Of a stretch of 64,000 nucleotides of DNA, positions 34,749 through 43,293 are shown one piece after another. How positions within the stretch are numbered: position 1 is the stretch's first letter; each line of letters starts with the position of its first letter. This DNA comes from Conoideocrella luteorostrata. Lineage: Eukaryota > Ascomycota > Sordariomycetes > Hypocreales > Clavicipitaceae. A program made the translations under genes and the position numbers. The notes beneath the pieces were generated by a model. That model saw nothing but the letters and a program-made list of their open reading frames with translations, had not been told where the DNA came from and did not search any database. Location: NCBI GenBank assembly GCA_032433595.1, contig JASWJB010000142.1, positions 1-64,000 of the forward strand. The letters are read 5' to 3'.

Positions 34749-35157
34749 TGGGACAGTCCACCCAAGCGGCGGTACGATTAATCCTTGGAATCCAAACTGA
34801 AATTCCATTACAATTCTTGGCCGGTTATTTAAGTCGCGATCGCTTGGTACAAGCTCCCATCGTTAGCCCAAACTGCGCATGAGATCTATTATCTTCGTGT
34901 GGTGCAGGAGCTTGGCTTCGGTCAGGATCCATTGGTCCAGAACAGTCCCGAAACGATCGACGAGCTGATCCCCCCCCCCCCCCCCCTTTCCCTTCGTCCT
35001 GCTTTCGGAATATTGGGATATAAGACACGGCAGTTATCATCAGAAGCCATAAATAAAATCCGTTGGCCCTGCGTTATCGTGATTCTCATCCGATCAACAT
35101 TGCGGTCATATATTGTGTGAAGGTTTCGTCATCTCACTTCACAATCCCACAGTCATC
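34749..35157. promoter_or_regulatory. Shared divergent promoter, hydroxylase and dioxygenase
   Basis: 409 bp separate the two start codons. TATA-like sequences occur on each side: tatttaag near 34827-34834 and catatattg near 35106-35114. A run of 17 cytosines lies at 34970-34986. The arrangement suggests co-induction, probably by the aromatic substrate, but no known regulator site could be assigned. Confidence 0.5.
34970..34986. repeat. 17-base poly-C run
   Basis: An uninterrupted run of 17 C sits near the middle of the divergent promoter. Its complement is a G-run able to form quadruplex or triplex structures, and its length may vary between isolates or be a sequencing artefact. Confidence 0.85.
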
Positions 35158-36300
35158 ATGTCTAAGGCTGCGACACAAAAGATCCGTCTAGTGCGAATCG
35201 CGCACGTATACTACAACCATAGCGACCTCCAGAAATCTCATCAGTTCATGCTAGATTTCGGCTTTCAGGTCGCTGAGCAGACCGACGAGCGAATCTTCTA
35301 CAAGGGGCTTTGCTCAGAGCCTTTTGTCTATTGTGCTACGAGAAGTAATGGCAATAGTTTCGGCGGCGCTGCTTTCGCTGTGGAATCTATCGCCGATCTG
35401 CAGCTTGCCGCAGCGACTTTGCCCAACGCCACAGAGATACATGACTTTGACGGCCCTGGCGGTGGCAAGATGGTGACGTTCCACGACCCGGTTGACGGGT
35501 TCCCTGTTCACTTACTCCACGGTCAGGCAGTGAAAGAGGTGTCCCCTCGACCGGCTCAACTTGACTACAACTTTCCGCAGGAGAAGCATCGCGAGGTAAA
35601 CAAGACGCAGCGATTCCAGCCAGGTCCAGCCATGATTGATAAACTGGGGCACTTTGGGTGCTGTGTGACCAACTTTGAGAAAGCGTACAAGTTCTACACG
35701 TACCACTTCAATCTCAAAGCCAGTGACTTGATCTATGACAGCACCGGAAAAGATATCTCGGCTTTTCTGCACTTGGACCGTGGAATGGAACAAGTAGACC
35801 ATCATACATTCTTCTTTTTCGAAGGTCGAGCCAGCTGCATCTACTCCCGGGGCAGACGAATTTTGTTATTGACCAGTTGTTTCCAGGTCCTAAATACCAT
35901 GTACATCACTCGAGTTTCGAGGTCCACGACTTTGATGTCCAAGCCCTAGGCCACCAATGGCTACGGGATAAAGGCCATGATCTGGTTTGGGGCATTGGCA
36001 GGCACGTTCTAGGATCCCAAATATTCGACTACTGGTACGTGGTCGCGTTTAAGCAGTCTCTGAAATTGCTGTTTACCAAAACGGACAATAGGTTCGACCC
36101 TTCAAGATTTATACTTGAGCACTACGGTATATCCATTGATGCCCTTTCACGATTATTCGCGACATTTTTCAGTGAGCTAACTCACGTCAATAGCGGATGG
36201 CGATCTAGTGGATGAAACAACGCCAACGAACAGAGAGGAAGCAGGGCCGAACAGCTTGTATATTTGGGGGCCGCCCCTACCCCCAACATTCTTGGAGTAG
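35158..36300 (+). CDS. Extradiol (meta-cleavage) ring dioxygenase, VOC superfamily
   Basis: Type I extradiol dioxygenase, which opens a catechol ring next to the hydroxyls using Fe(II) or Mn(II). Four exons (35158-35824, 35887-36034, 36092-36126, 36194-36300) join in phase to 318 residues. Two vicinal-oxygen-chelate modules are present. The 2-His-1-carboxylate facial triad can be assigned: His165 in DKLGHFGCCV, His230 in KYHVHHSSFEV (His229 is adjacent) and Glu281 in FILEHY. The protein ends GPNSLYIWGPPLPPTFLE, a tail shared by fungal and bacterial homoprotocatechuate- and biphenyl-type enzymes. Divergent partner of the FAD hydroxylase and upstream of the FAH hydrolase on the same strand. Its aromatic substrate is not determinable; a product of the neighbouring hydroxylase is the natural guess. 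Confidence 0.9.
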
Positions 36301-36822
36301 CCATATTTTATCAGTACATTGTTTGCTCAGAATGTCATCCCGAATGAAACTTTTAGTGTAGTATTGTTATGCAGAGGTTCCGTCTCAATAAATGTGACAA
36401 ATGTGACTAGCCCGGACTTGAACGAGCCCGGGACGCATGGTTGAACGCAAGATAACCCAGAATATGTTTCACGAGGTTGACGAGAACAGCAAGCGGCATG
36501 ATCCCGTGCCATCAGCCAACCACCACCGTAGTATTCAATGCGGAGACTCATGGAGCTGGACAATTTGTCTGCATAATGCTTATCAAAGACTAACGTAATC
36601 GTCAAGCACACGGCTTGGCTACACCACCAGCCACCCCGGATCGGAACCCTCTACGAAGCCCGATTCGTCCGGCCTTGCTTGCAGCATCCCTTATCCCGCT
36701 GCTAAATCGATTAGTGTTCATGCGGCCCGACTTGAAAATCTACATTTCTGATTTTGTTTAAAGATTTACGCTCCAAGAACTTGCCGGCTGATATTCCCAT
36801 CCACCCACCACCCAAACAAAAC
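36301..36822. other. Intergenic region between dioxygenase and FAH genes
   Basis: Terminator region of the dioxygenase and promoter of the FAH gene. No gene is supported; a tRNA-like T-arm near 36412-36435 was considered and rejected. Confidence 0.6.
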
Positions 36823-37925
36823 ATGGCGCCGGACTGGACACATCTCATCCGCTTTATCGCGGCCGAAGATGGCCAAATCCATCTCGGCGAGGTTTATCGC
36901 TCCGAATGCGTGGATGTTGGTCTCGCCGCCTTTCAAGGCAAGACTTTGTCTGCGAAACTCATAACCGGCTCTGTTTTTGATGGTCGTATTACGCCGAAAG
37001 TACTAACCGTGCAACGAGTATGGTTTGACTCCAAAGAAACTCGCTTCCAGGGGAGGGGGGGATTTTTATTTTTTTTATAAAAACAAGCCATATATATGAA
37101 TAAACATGCTAATTGTTCCTGAAAGCTCCTCCCACCTTTATCAACCGGAGACGTTCCCATCATTCGGTGCATGGGCTTGAACTACCGCGACCACGCTGCG
37201 GAAGCCAATATGCCCATCCCAGATGTCCCTGTGCTATTCATCAAGCCTCGCACGGCACTGAATGGCCCATTTCCATCCAAGGTCAACATTCCCGCCATAG
37301 CCCAAGATGGTTCCAGCGACTATGAGGCGGAACTCTCTTTTGTTATTGGCAAATCTGGACGAGATATACCCGAGTCGGAGGCGATGGACTACGTCCTGGC
37401 GTTTACCGCCAGCAATGACGTGAGCGCGAGGACGCAGCAATTCAAGAATACGCAGTGGTGCTTTTCCAAAGGTGAGGCATATAAGGTATTTCCCGCCAAC
37501 CTTTCTCTTTCTTAATTGTTAACTGCCGGAAAGGCTTTGATGGATCATGCCCACTTGGCCCTGTGCTTGTATCTCCATCGGCTATCACCGACCCGCACAA
37601 CCTCCGGATCAAAGCGATTCACAATGGGAACGTGGTGCAAGATTCTAATACTCGGTTAGTAAAATAATATTGGCCTTTGTGTCTCATAGCACACTACTGT
37701 GCTGTTACTGAGTATTTGTGTAGCGAGATGATATTTAGTATTCCCCAGATGATCTCCTTCTTGTCCCAAGGAACAACCCTTGAGAAAGGCACCGTCATTA
37801 TGACTGGCACAGGGCCAGGTATTGGTGCAATGCGCAATCCAAAGGTGGTGTTGAGCCACAAGGACGATATTCGGGTGGAGATTGAACAGATAGGAACTCT
37901 GATCAACGAGGTATACTATGAATAG
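36823..37925 (+). CDS. Fumarylacetoacetate hydrolase (FAH) superfamily enzyme
   Basis: Four exons (36823-37017, 37126-37471, 37534-37654, 37724-37925) join in phase to 287 residues. FAH-fold enzymes hydrolyse, hydrate or isomerise the dicarbonyl products of ring cleavage and need Mg2+ or Ca2+. The core is intact: [48 protein letters not shown] with the metal-binding E-x-E, and [17 protein letters not shown] with the metal-binding Asp. GTGPGIGAM lies near the C-terminus. It sits downstream of the extradiol dioxygenase on the same strand, which supports a role as the hydrolase or isomerase acting on the ring-cleavage product. It is not the tyrosine-pathway fumarylacetoacetase, which is longer. 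The first intron contains a poly-G/poly-T stretch near 37055-37075. Confidence 0.9.
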
Positions 37926-38324
37926 ACTGTGAATAGCATTATGTGACAACCTTGTACTTGTATCGAAGCATTCAATGGTATATAAGTACACAAATTGTCT
38001 CAGATAAGTCTACTAAATGCCGAAATGTACATGAACTTACGATATTTATTGGTATCGTCATTCTACTCCTTGATGCGCGAGTCCACAGGGTCGTTCTAAA
38101 ACTAACTGAGATAGCGTGGATGTAGTATTTTGCAATGACAGTGAAGAAGCAATACGTTTTTAATAGGAGATCAAGTTATTGTTTAGTCGATAGGATTAAT
38201 TCACTGGAATTAAAACAAAATATTTGCTACATATCTTCAGTCTGCTCCAGTCAAAGCCATTTGGTTCAATGTGAGTGGGTGAAACAGATGATATTCACAG
38301 GTAGAATGCTTGATCAATTGAATG
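37926..38324. other. AT-rich spacer with decayed copia sequence
   Basis: No intact gene. The part nearest 38325 reads on the minus strand as the degraded continuation of the copia RNase H region, with several stops. Confidence 0.5.
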
Positions 38325-39448
38325 CTAGGCTGACGAGACCTCTGATACTAGAATGCCATTCGATAGCGCTAGGCGCTTTGCTTCTGTGCTCGATGTTGTG
38401 ACGGTCGCTTGCTTCGTGGCGTGCCACCCGACCGTGCCACCGAACAACCTTAGCACGTAAGCTTGAGGGCTTTCCCCGTCTTCCGTATTATCGGCAAACG
38501 AGGCATCCGATGACCCTAGAAATATCGTATCGTACGGATTTGCTGACGATGTGACTAACGAATTCCTAGGAATTCCGATGCCTAGTCTAAGACCTAGGGA
38601 GCGTGTATGGAAGAGGTATTGAAGAACGCGGTCAGCAGCCTTGTGGTGGATTCCGCTAGGATTTACGTTGTGCCAACCGAGCCGACCAGCCACAAAGGCG
38701 ATATCTAGCCTCGTGGAAATTGCCGCAAATAATATTGACCCGACCTTCTGTTGAAATTGATAAATTGATTGATGCGTGGCCTGCTGACTAGACTTCAATA
38801 ATTCCTTGAGGCCGATAGGCGTTGCCGGCATTTTGGTCAGGTCCACGTTGAATTTGTAGGCAATCTTGTCAATGTACGCATCTTGCGTCATCCAAATGTG
38901 TCTCTTCTTCCTATCCCGTAAGATATGAATTCCAAGAAACCAAAGTGGCTCGCCTAGGTCAGTCATCTGATATCTTTGCTTCAGACCTTGGATTGCTAAC
39001 ATAGCTGAATTCCAGGTTCTAGTTGAAAGTCACGGAATCGGTCACAGAGGTCTTCTTCCATCCCCTCAGGATAAGCGGGTGACGTGGCGAAAACGGCCTG
39101 CTGACTGACTTCTGATTCCGTACGATAGCCCTCATCAGAATCGTCACATTCCGAGGGAGTCGAATTTTCCTGACTTTCATGTTGAAAGGTGTTGACGACG
39201 ATTTCGTCCTGTACGTCAGTATCCGAGTCATCGTCTGACTGACTAGAAATGCTTGTATTTTCATCGATGTTTTCAGCAGCTAATTCGTTATCTAGTCCTT
39301 GCAGACCTTCTGGAATTCTGACCTTTTCAATTAGCTCGTTGGTTGACGGCAGCAAATCCCGATCCGGCAGCTGGTCTTCGAACATGCGGGCCTCATCGAA
39401 ATAACTCGATATTTTTGTTCTTTTTCGTAGACGATTGTATCGTGGCAA
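38325..39448 (-). mobile_element. Deleted Ty1/copia retrotransposon fragment
   Basis: Minus-strand remnant of a copia-type polyprotein. Positions 38325-39002 encode the end of reverse transcriptase and RNase H: GLKQRYQMTDLGEPLWFLGI, TRLDIAFVAGRLGWHNVNPS, and the RNase H signature SSDASFADNTEDGESPQAYV ending at TSSTEA, after which the frame decays. Positions 38996-39448 encode an acidic linker like that between integrase and reverse transcriptase (SSQSDDDSDTDVQDEIVVNT). Most of the reverse transcriptase palm between these parts is missing and the two frames meet out of register, so an internal deletion occurred. No LTRs, gag, protease or integrase were found. The element is dead. It is flanked within by the 46 bp inverted repeat described separately. 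Confidence 0.85.
38968..39013. repeat. Left arm of a perfect 46 bp inverted repeat
   Basis: All 46 bases match the reverse complement of 39464-39509. The arm spans the junction between the two copia pieces. Confidence 0.95.
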
Positions 39449-39463
39449 TTCCGCGGGAATCTA

Positions 39464-39509
39464 GGAATTCAGCTATGTTAGCAATCCAAGGTCTGAAGCA
39501 AAGATATCA
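39464..39509. repeat. Right arm of a perfect 46 bp inverted repeat
   Basis: Reverse complement of 38968-39013, separated from it by 450 bp. It contains the present stop codon (39473-39475) of the frameshifted gene to its right. Copia similarity ends abruptly at the arm boundary. Confidence 0.95.
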
Positions 39510-40457
39510 TGGGTGAGTCTGCTAGTTTTCATGATGGTTGAGGCCCGTATTGCGAATGCCTGGGTTGGATTATCAGACGAAGACAATGTGCTCTTGATTT
39601 GTTCCAGCGGAAGCTTTGGAGCGTCGCCGTTCTGCCCAAGGGACTGCCCGATGAGGAATGCGATGGCGCGGCGGTAAGGCAGTGTTGGCGTCTCAGATAG
39701 TATATATATATTTTTTTGACTTCGGCGTCGCCTTTGGTCAATGCCCTGTCTGCAAAACCTTCATCGAACTTGTCCGCAAGGACACGTGCCGAGATGTCTT
39801 TTTGTTTCTCTCGCAAGTTGTCCACGAGGTTGACATAGACGTGACGCTCCTTATTTACAATTGCGCCAGAAACTCTTCTGCAAACGTTTTCGGTCAGGTT
39901 ACGGAAATAACTGTAAGTTGATCTTGCTCGACTTTATCTTTTGTAAGATTTAAGGCACGTTTGTGACTTGCATCAAATACGCCGATCGTTTGTGCGCCTC
40001 CAGACAGGAAAGCCAAGGTATGAACAGAAAGAGCGCTGCCCAATGTAGCGCCTGATTCCTTCAACGAAAAGTTTGCAAAAAGATGCTCCTCAGTTTGCCA
40101 CTGCTGGTCACGGTTGGCTTTGACTTGTTTCAGAAACTCTTGACTGGGTTGTGAGAAATCGTAGTCGTCGTGTGACCGCAATAGGCCCACGATAAAACGC
40201 TCGAAGTGAATTACGTAGCCAATGGGCGCCGAGGGAGTGAGCATTAAAGTTTCGGCAAGCACACACAAGGCAGCGCCGATCCTATCGAGTGTCTTACTTG
40301 CAGGATCCTTTTCCTTTGACTCACTAGAGGCGAGGCTCGTTAAACAACCTGCAGTACGGAGTACCGAGGGCGTATGGTTATAGCGTCGTCCAAGCAGTCG
40401 TGAGATGGTGTTGGATGGGTGGGTTCGGCTGAACGTGAACACGGCTTGGCAAGTCAT
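39473..40457 (-). pseudogene. Frameshifted protein gene abutting the copia scar
   Basis: I do not recognise the family. Exon 1 (39903-40457) starts MTCQAVFTFSRTHPSNTISR, has a mitochondrial-presequence-like basic and Ser/Thr-rich start, and continues with LDRIGAALCVLAETLMLTPS and LGSALSVHTLAFLSGGAQTI. A 53 bp intron (39850-39902) joins it in phase to ERHVYVNLVDNLREKQKDIS, a helical, probably coiled-coil segment. At a run of seven A (about 39709-39716) followed by a TA repeat the frame is lost; good coding sequence resumes one frame over (ETPTLPYRRAIAFLIGQSLG) and ends inside the right inverted-repeat arm. A one-base length change in the homopolymer would explain the break, either as a true mutation or a sequencing error. 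The C-terminus may have been replaced when the copia sequence arrived. Confidence 0.55.
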
Positions 40458-40912
40458 GGTCGTTGAGTCACCACAGCCAAGCTGGGCGCCAGAGGCTTGC
40501 CAAGACGTCAAGACAACAATCAAAGATGGAGTTGGCTGCAAGCGAAACGCAGTCCGTTGCCGCTGTGATTGGGCTTGTATGTACTCCGTATGTATGTGTA
40601 CGAACCTGCTTTGGCGACGGGCAGTTCACCAAGACGCCAAGCTCAGCCTTCATAGTATTTTTGGCTGACGTCGCGCAGATTTCCAGCCACTTTCTGCACT
40701 GTCAGCAACAAAGCTGCCAACTTATTAAAAAGAAAAAAAGAAAAGTGAGGCAAACGCTGTCTATGCGCTGATAAATCAATATGTGACTTGCTCTTATTTC
40801 CTCCTCCTCTTTTCTTTGAGTTTTGTTTTGTTTCTTAAACTTCGATCGTCATTATTCATCTCATGACATCGCAGCGCCACTTTATAGAAAGAGGGCAGAC
40901 CGACCGAGCAAG
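40458..40912. other. Divergent intergenic region
   Basis: Promoter region between the frameshifted gene and the CorA-like gene. A tacggagta copy in reverse orientation lies at 40582-40590. The final 100 bp are pyrimidine-rich. Confidence 0.5.
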
Positions 40913-42421
40913 ATGGACATTTCAAGTGCCACTGACAACATATTAACCCTTTATAGGTTACTTGGATCTATTGGATCCATCGCACAGGCAATCCGTACAG
41001 AACGCCCCGGGCCGCTCGACTTAGAAAATTGGAAGAACTGCACATCCTTGCATGTGGAAGGAAAGAGGTTTTTCGGCGCTTGGGATATTTCGTTCAAGGA
41101 CGATCAGAACGGTTGGACGCCGCTTGTTGACAGCTTTATTCATGTTCATAGCGACACACAGCAGAACCCCAGCCTTCCAACGATACAGGCCGAGGACACT
41201 ATTCGGCTCTCGATCGAAGCGCACGCAGCCACGGCGGTCCCTGTCGCGACTTCGAGTTTCACAGGGCTCTCTTCACAGTGGAGAGAAGCTGATTCAAATC
41301 TGTGGCATCATATTACAACGTATGAAACCTCGGTCCCGGCACGCATAGTCAGATACGTACGTGTTTTCGAGGATGAGAGCAAGCGGCCGCAAGGTGTGTT
41401 GCAAAGCCTTTCTTTCATCAAAAGACAAGCTAACTCCCCCGTAGCTCACATCCTTTGCCGCACGTTCGTTATTCGACAGGATGAGCAACGCTTTACAAGC
41501 ATGCCTGACTTCTTCTCGGCTGCAGAATTAGCCGAAGAAATCCGCACCTTGGATACTGCTTACCGCTCAGTAAGAACGCGTCACAGCTGGAAGCAGGTTT
41601 TGCTGCTGCAGGTCCATCACGCATGCTTAAGATTCTTTGCCAAATCTCTAAAAGACCTAGCATACCTGTTTAGGGCAGACGGAACCACGAATATTGACCC
41701 AGCCTGGGCCGAGCTTCGATTATGGAATCTCCGTCAGCTCACAAAGCACTCTTACGAGTTAAGACATCTTCGAGAAGTGAGTGACGAGTTGGTGAGCACT
41801 ATAGAGTCTCTGATCGACGTTGTCAAGGCTTCAGATGTATCACAGCGTAAACTTTCCAATTTTGTCGCCATTGAGATGGAACTCCGCGGCTATTGCCGGG
41901 AAGTCGAAAAACGATTGCAAAAATTATCAGAAGACCTGGAACAGGACCTGAAACTCCTCGAGCTCTCCAGGAACGTGAATCAGACTAGAGGCGTGCAGCA
42001 ACTTACCCTCCTAGCGACGATTTTCCTGCCGCTGTCCCTCGCTTCCGGCGTACTCAGTATGCAAACCCGTTTCAAGGATTTAGGCAGCCTTCTATACGAC
42101 TTTTTTGGAGTCATCGTCCTCCTCGGTGCTATTGTCGTAACCAGTTTTCTCATTATGATCGTGACGGGTGTCGTAAAGGATCAAGAGAGTCGTCTCCTAC
42201 GTTTTGGTTTCTACCGGGAAAGGGTTCGGGGTAAATTAACCCTCGTATTTTCGTTGGGTCTCGCGTCTTATGGAAGCATTATCATATCTTCGTTTTTGGT
42301 GGGCATGTTCAAAGACATCAGTATCGGAGCCAGGATTCTGGGCTACGGCAGCGCAGCAATTTTTGGTCTCCTGCTAATATTTATCCTTCTGGTCGGGGGA
42401 GTGATCCTCTATCCCTGGTGA
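40913..42421 (+). CDS. CorA-like membrane protein lacking the GMN signature
   Basis: Intronless gene for 502 residues, counted from the ATG at 40913 (MDISSATDNILTLYRLLGSI). The first ~350 residues are soluble and end in long helices with coiled-coil character (EMELRGYCREVEKRLQKLSE, DLEQDLKLLELSRNVNQTRG), as in the stalk of CorA Mg2+ channels. Four hydrophobic segments follow: TLLATIFLPLSLASGVLSMQ near residue 365, then VIVLLGAIVVTSFLIMIVTG, LTLVFSLGLASYGSIIISSF and AAIFGLLLIFILLVGGVILY. The LATIFLPLSLASGVLSMQ helix is the CorA first membrane helix, but the G-M-N filter is replaced by L-S-M-Q, and there are two extra membrane segments. Many fungi have such divergent CorA-like proteins of unknown transport activity. 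Confidence 0.75.
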   Translation: MDISSATDNILTLYRLLGSIGSIAQAIRTERPGPLDLENWKNCTSLHVEGKRFFGAWDISFKDDQNGWTPLVDSFIHVHSDTQQNPSLPTIQAEDTIRLSIEAHAATAVPVATSSFTGLSSQWREADSNLWHHITTYETSVPARIVRYVRVFEDESKRPQGVLQSLSFIKRQANSPVAHILCRTFVIRQDEQRFTSMPDFFSAAELAEEIRTLDTAYRSVRTRHSWKQVLLLQVHHACLRFFAKSLKDLAYLFRADGTTNIDPAWAELRLWNLRQLTKHSYELRHLREVSDELVSTIESLIDVVKASDVSQRKLSNFVAIEMELRGYCREVEKRLQKLSEDLEQDLKLLELSRNVNQTRGVQQLTLLATIFLPLSLASGVLSMQTRFKDLGSLLYDFFGVIVLLGAIVVTSFLIMIVTGVVKDQESRLLRFGFYRERVRGKLTLVFSLGLASYGSIIISSFLVGMFKDISIGARILGYGSAAIFGLLLIFILLVGGVILYPW

Positions 42422-43293
42422 TTTTCTAGAGGATTGGCTCAAGCGTGCTGAAGGGCACAAAACTTAAGCAAGGAGTCGTTCCTCCGTCTGCAGCCCGCCC
42501 TTGTTAGCGGACTTCAGAGACCGCCGAAATGGCACTTTCCACTCCCACTCGAGTCGAGGAACAACAAGATGGTACTAAAATTTTAGAGTATTGCGCAGGC
42601 GTGAATGAATGAATGAATAGGACATGAAAAAATTGGTTTAGTCGAGATTACGTCGTCGAGATTACGTCTCTCTGGCATATTACTCTGAGGATCCAATTCA
42701 CTTCTAATAATATCATAGTTAGTCAAGAGTTATGAATGGCGGTTCATATTGTTAGGCTGACTCTCCCATGAACGGCCTGTTACTTCTTTCAGCTACTATT
42801 GACGCAATTTGACAAGCTTGAATTCAGAACCATTGCGTACGCTCAGCTTGGCTGCTGTGCGGGAAATCCCTGCCTCATAGTACGAGTTAACGTGCTGGAT
42901 GGGAGCATGGGCGTGAGTCATTGGATGACTTTATCAACGTCTCTCGCATAGTCGTTGGTTCACCACAATCTTCCTGGTGCACCCACGAGCGTCAGCGGAC
43001 GTGGTTTCTGGATACAGTTCGCCGTACCAAATGCGTTCTCACGGCCTTACCGGGAAATGGGTTGTATATTTAGAGGCAGATATGCATCACATCACTGTGC
43101 ATCTGGTCGTCAAACGGGGCGTCTCTGAGGCTTGGATTTGCTTGTGGCAATGCACACAATGATGCCATATATCTCACGTTGATGGCTGTCCATAGTATTA
43201 TGTACATCAATGCGAATAAAGTACATGGAAATTACCGACTTTGTTATGTTACCCCCTTTGCTCACAACATTGTCACTGCAATAGTACAGTCAC
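42422..43293. other. Intergenic region
   Basis: No gene is supported. A (gaat)4 run lies near 42603-42618, and a direct repeat of gtcgagattacgt occurs around 42639-42668. Confidence 0.6.

Noticed and set aside
36412..36435. Possible tRNA T-arm (minus strand, GTTCAAGTC core)
   Set aside because: The flanking stem does not pair, and no A-box, anticodon arm or acceptor stem could be built around it.
40823..40912. Upstream extension of the CorA-like protein
   Set aside because: The frame is open but has no ATG before 40913; the ATG at 40913 is preceded by a typical leader and starts a normal N-terminus.
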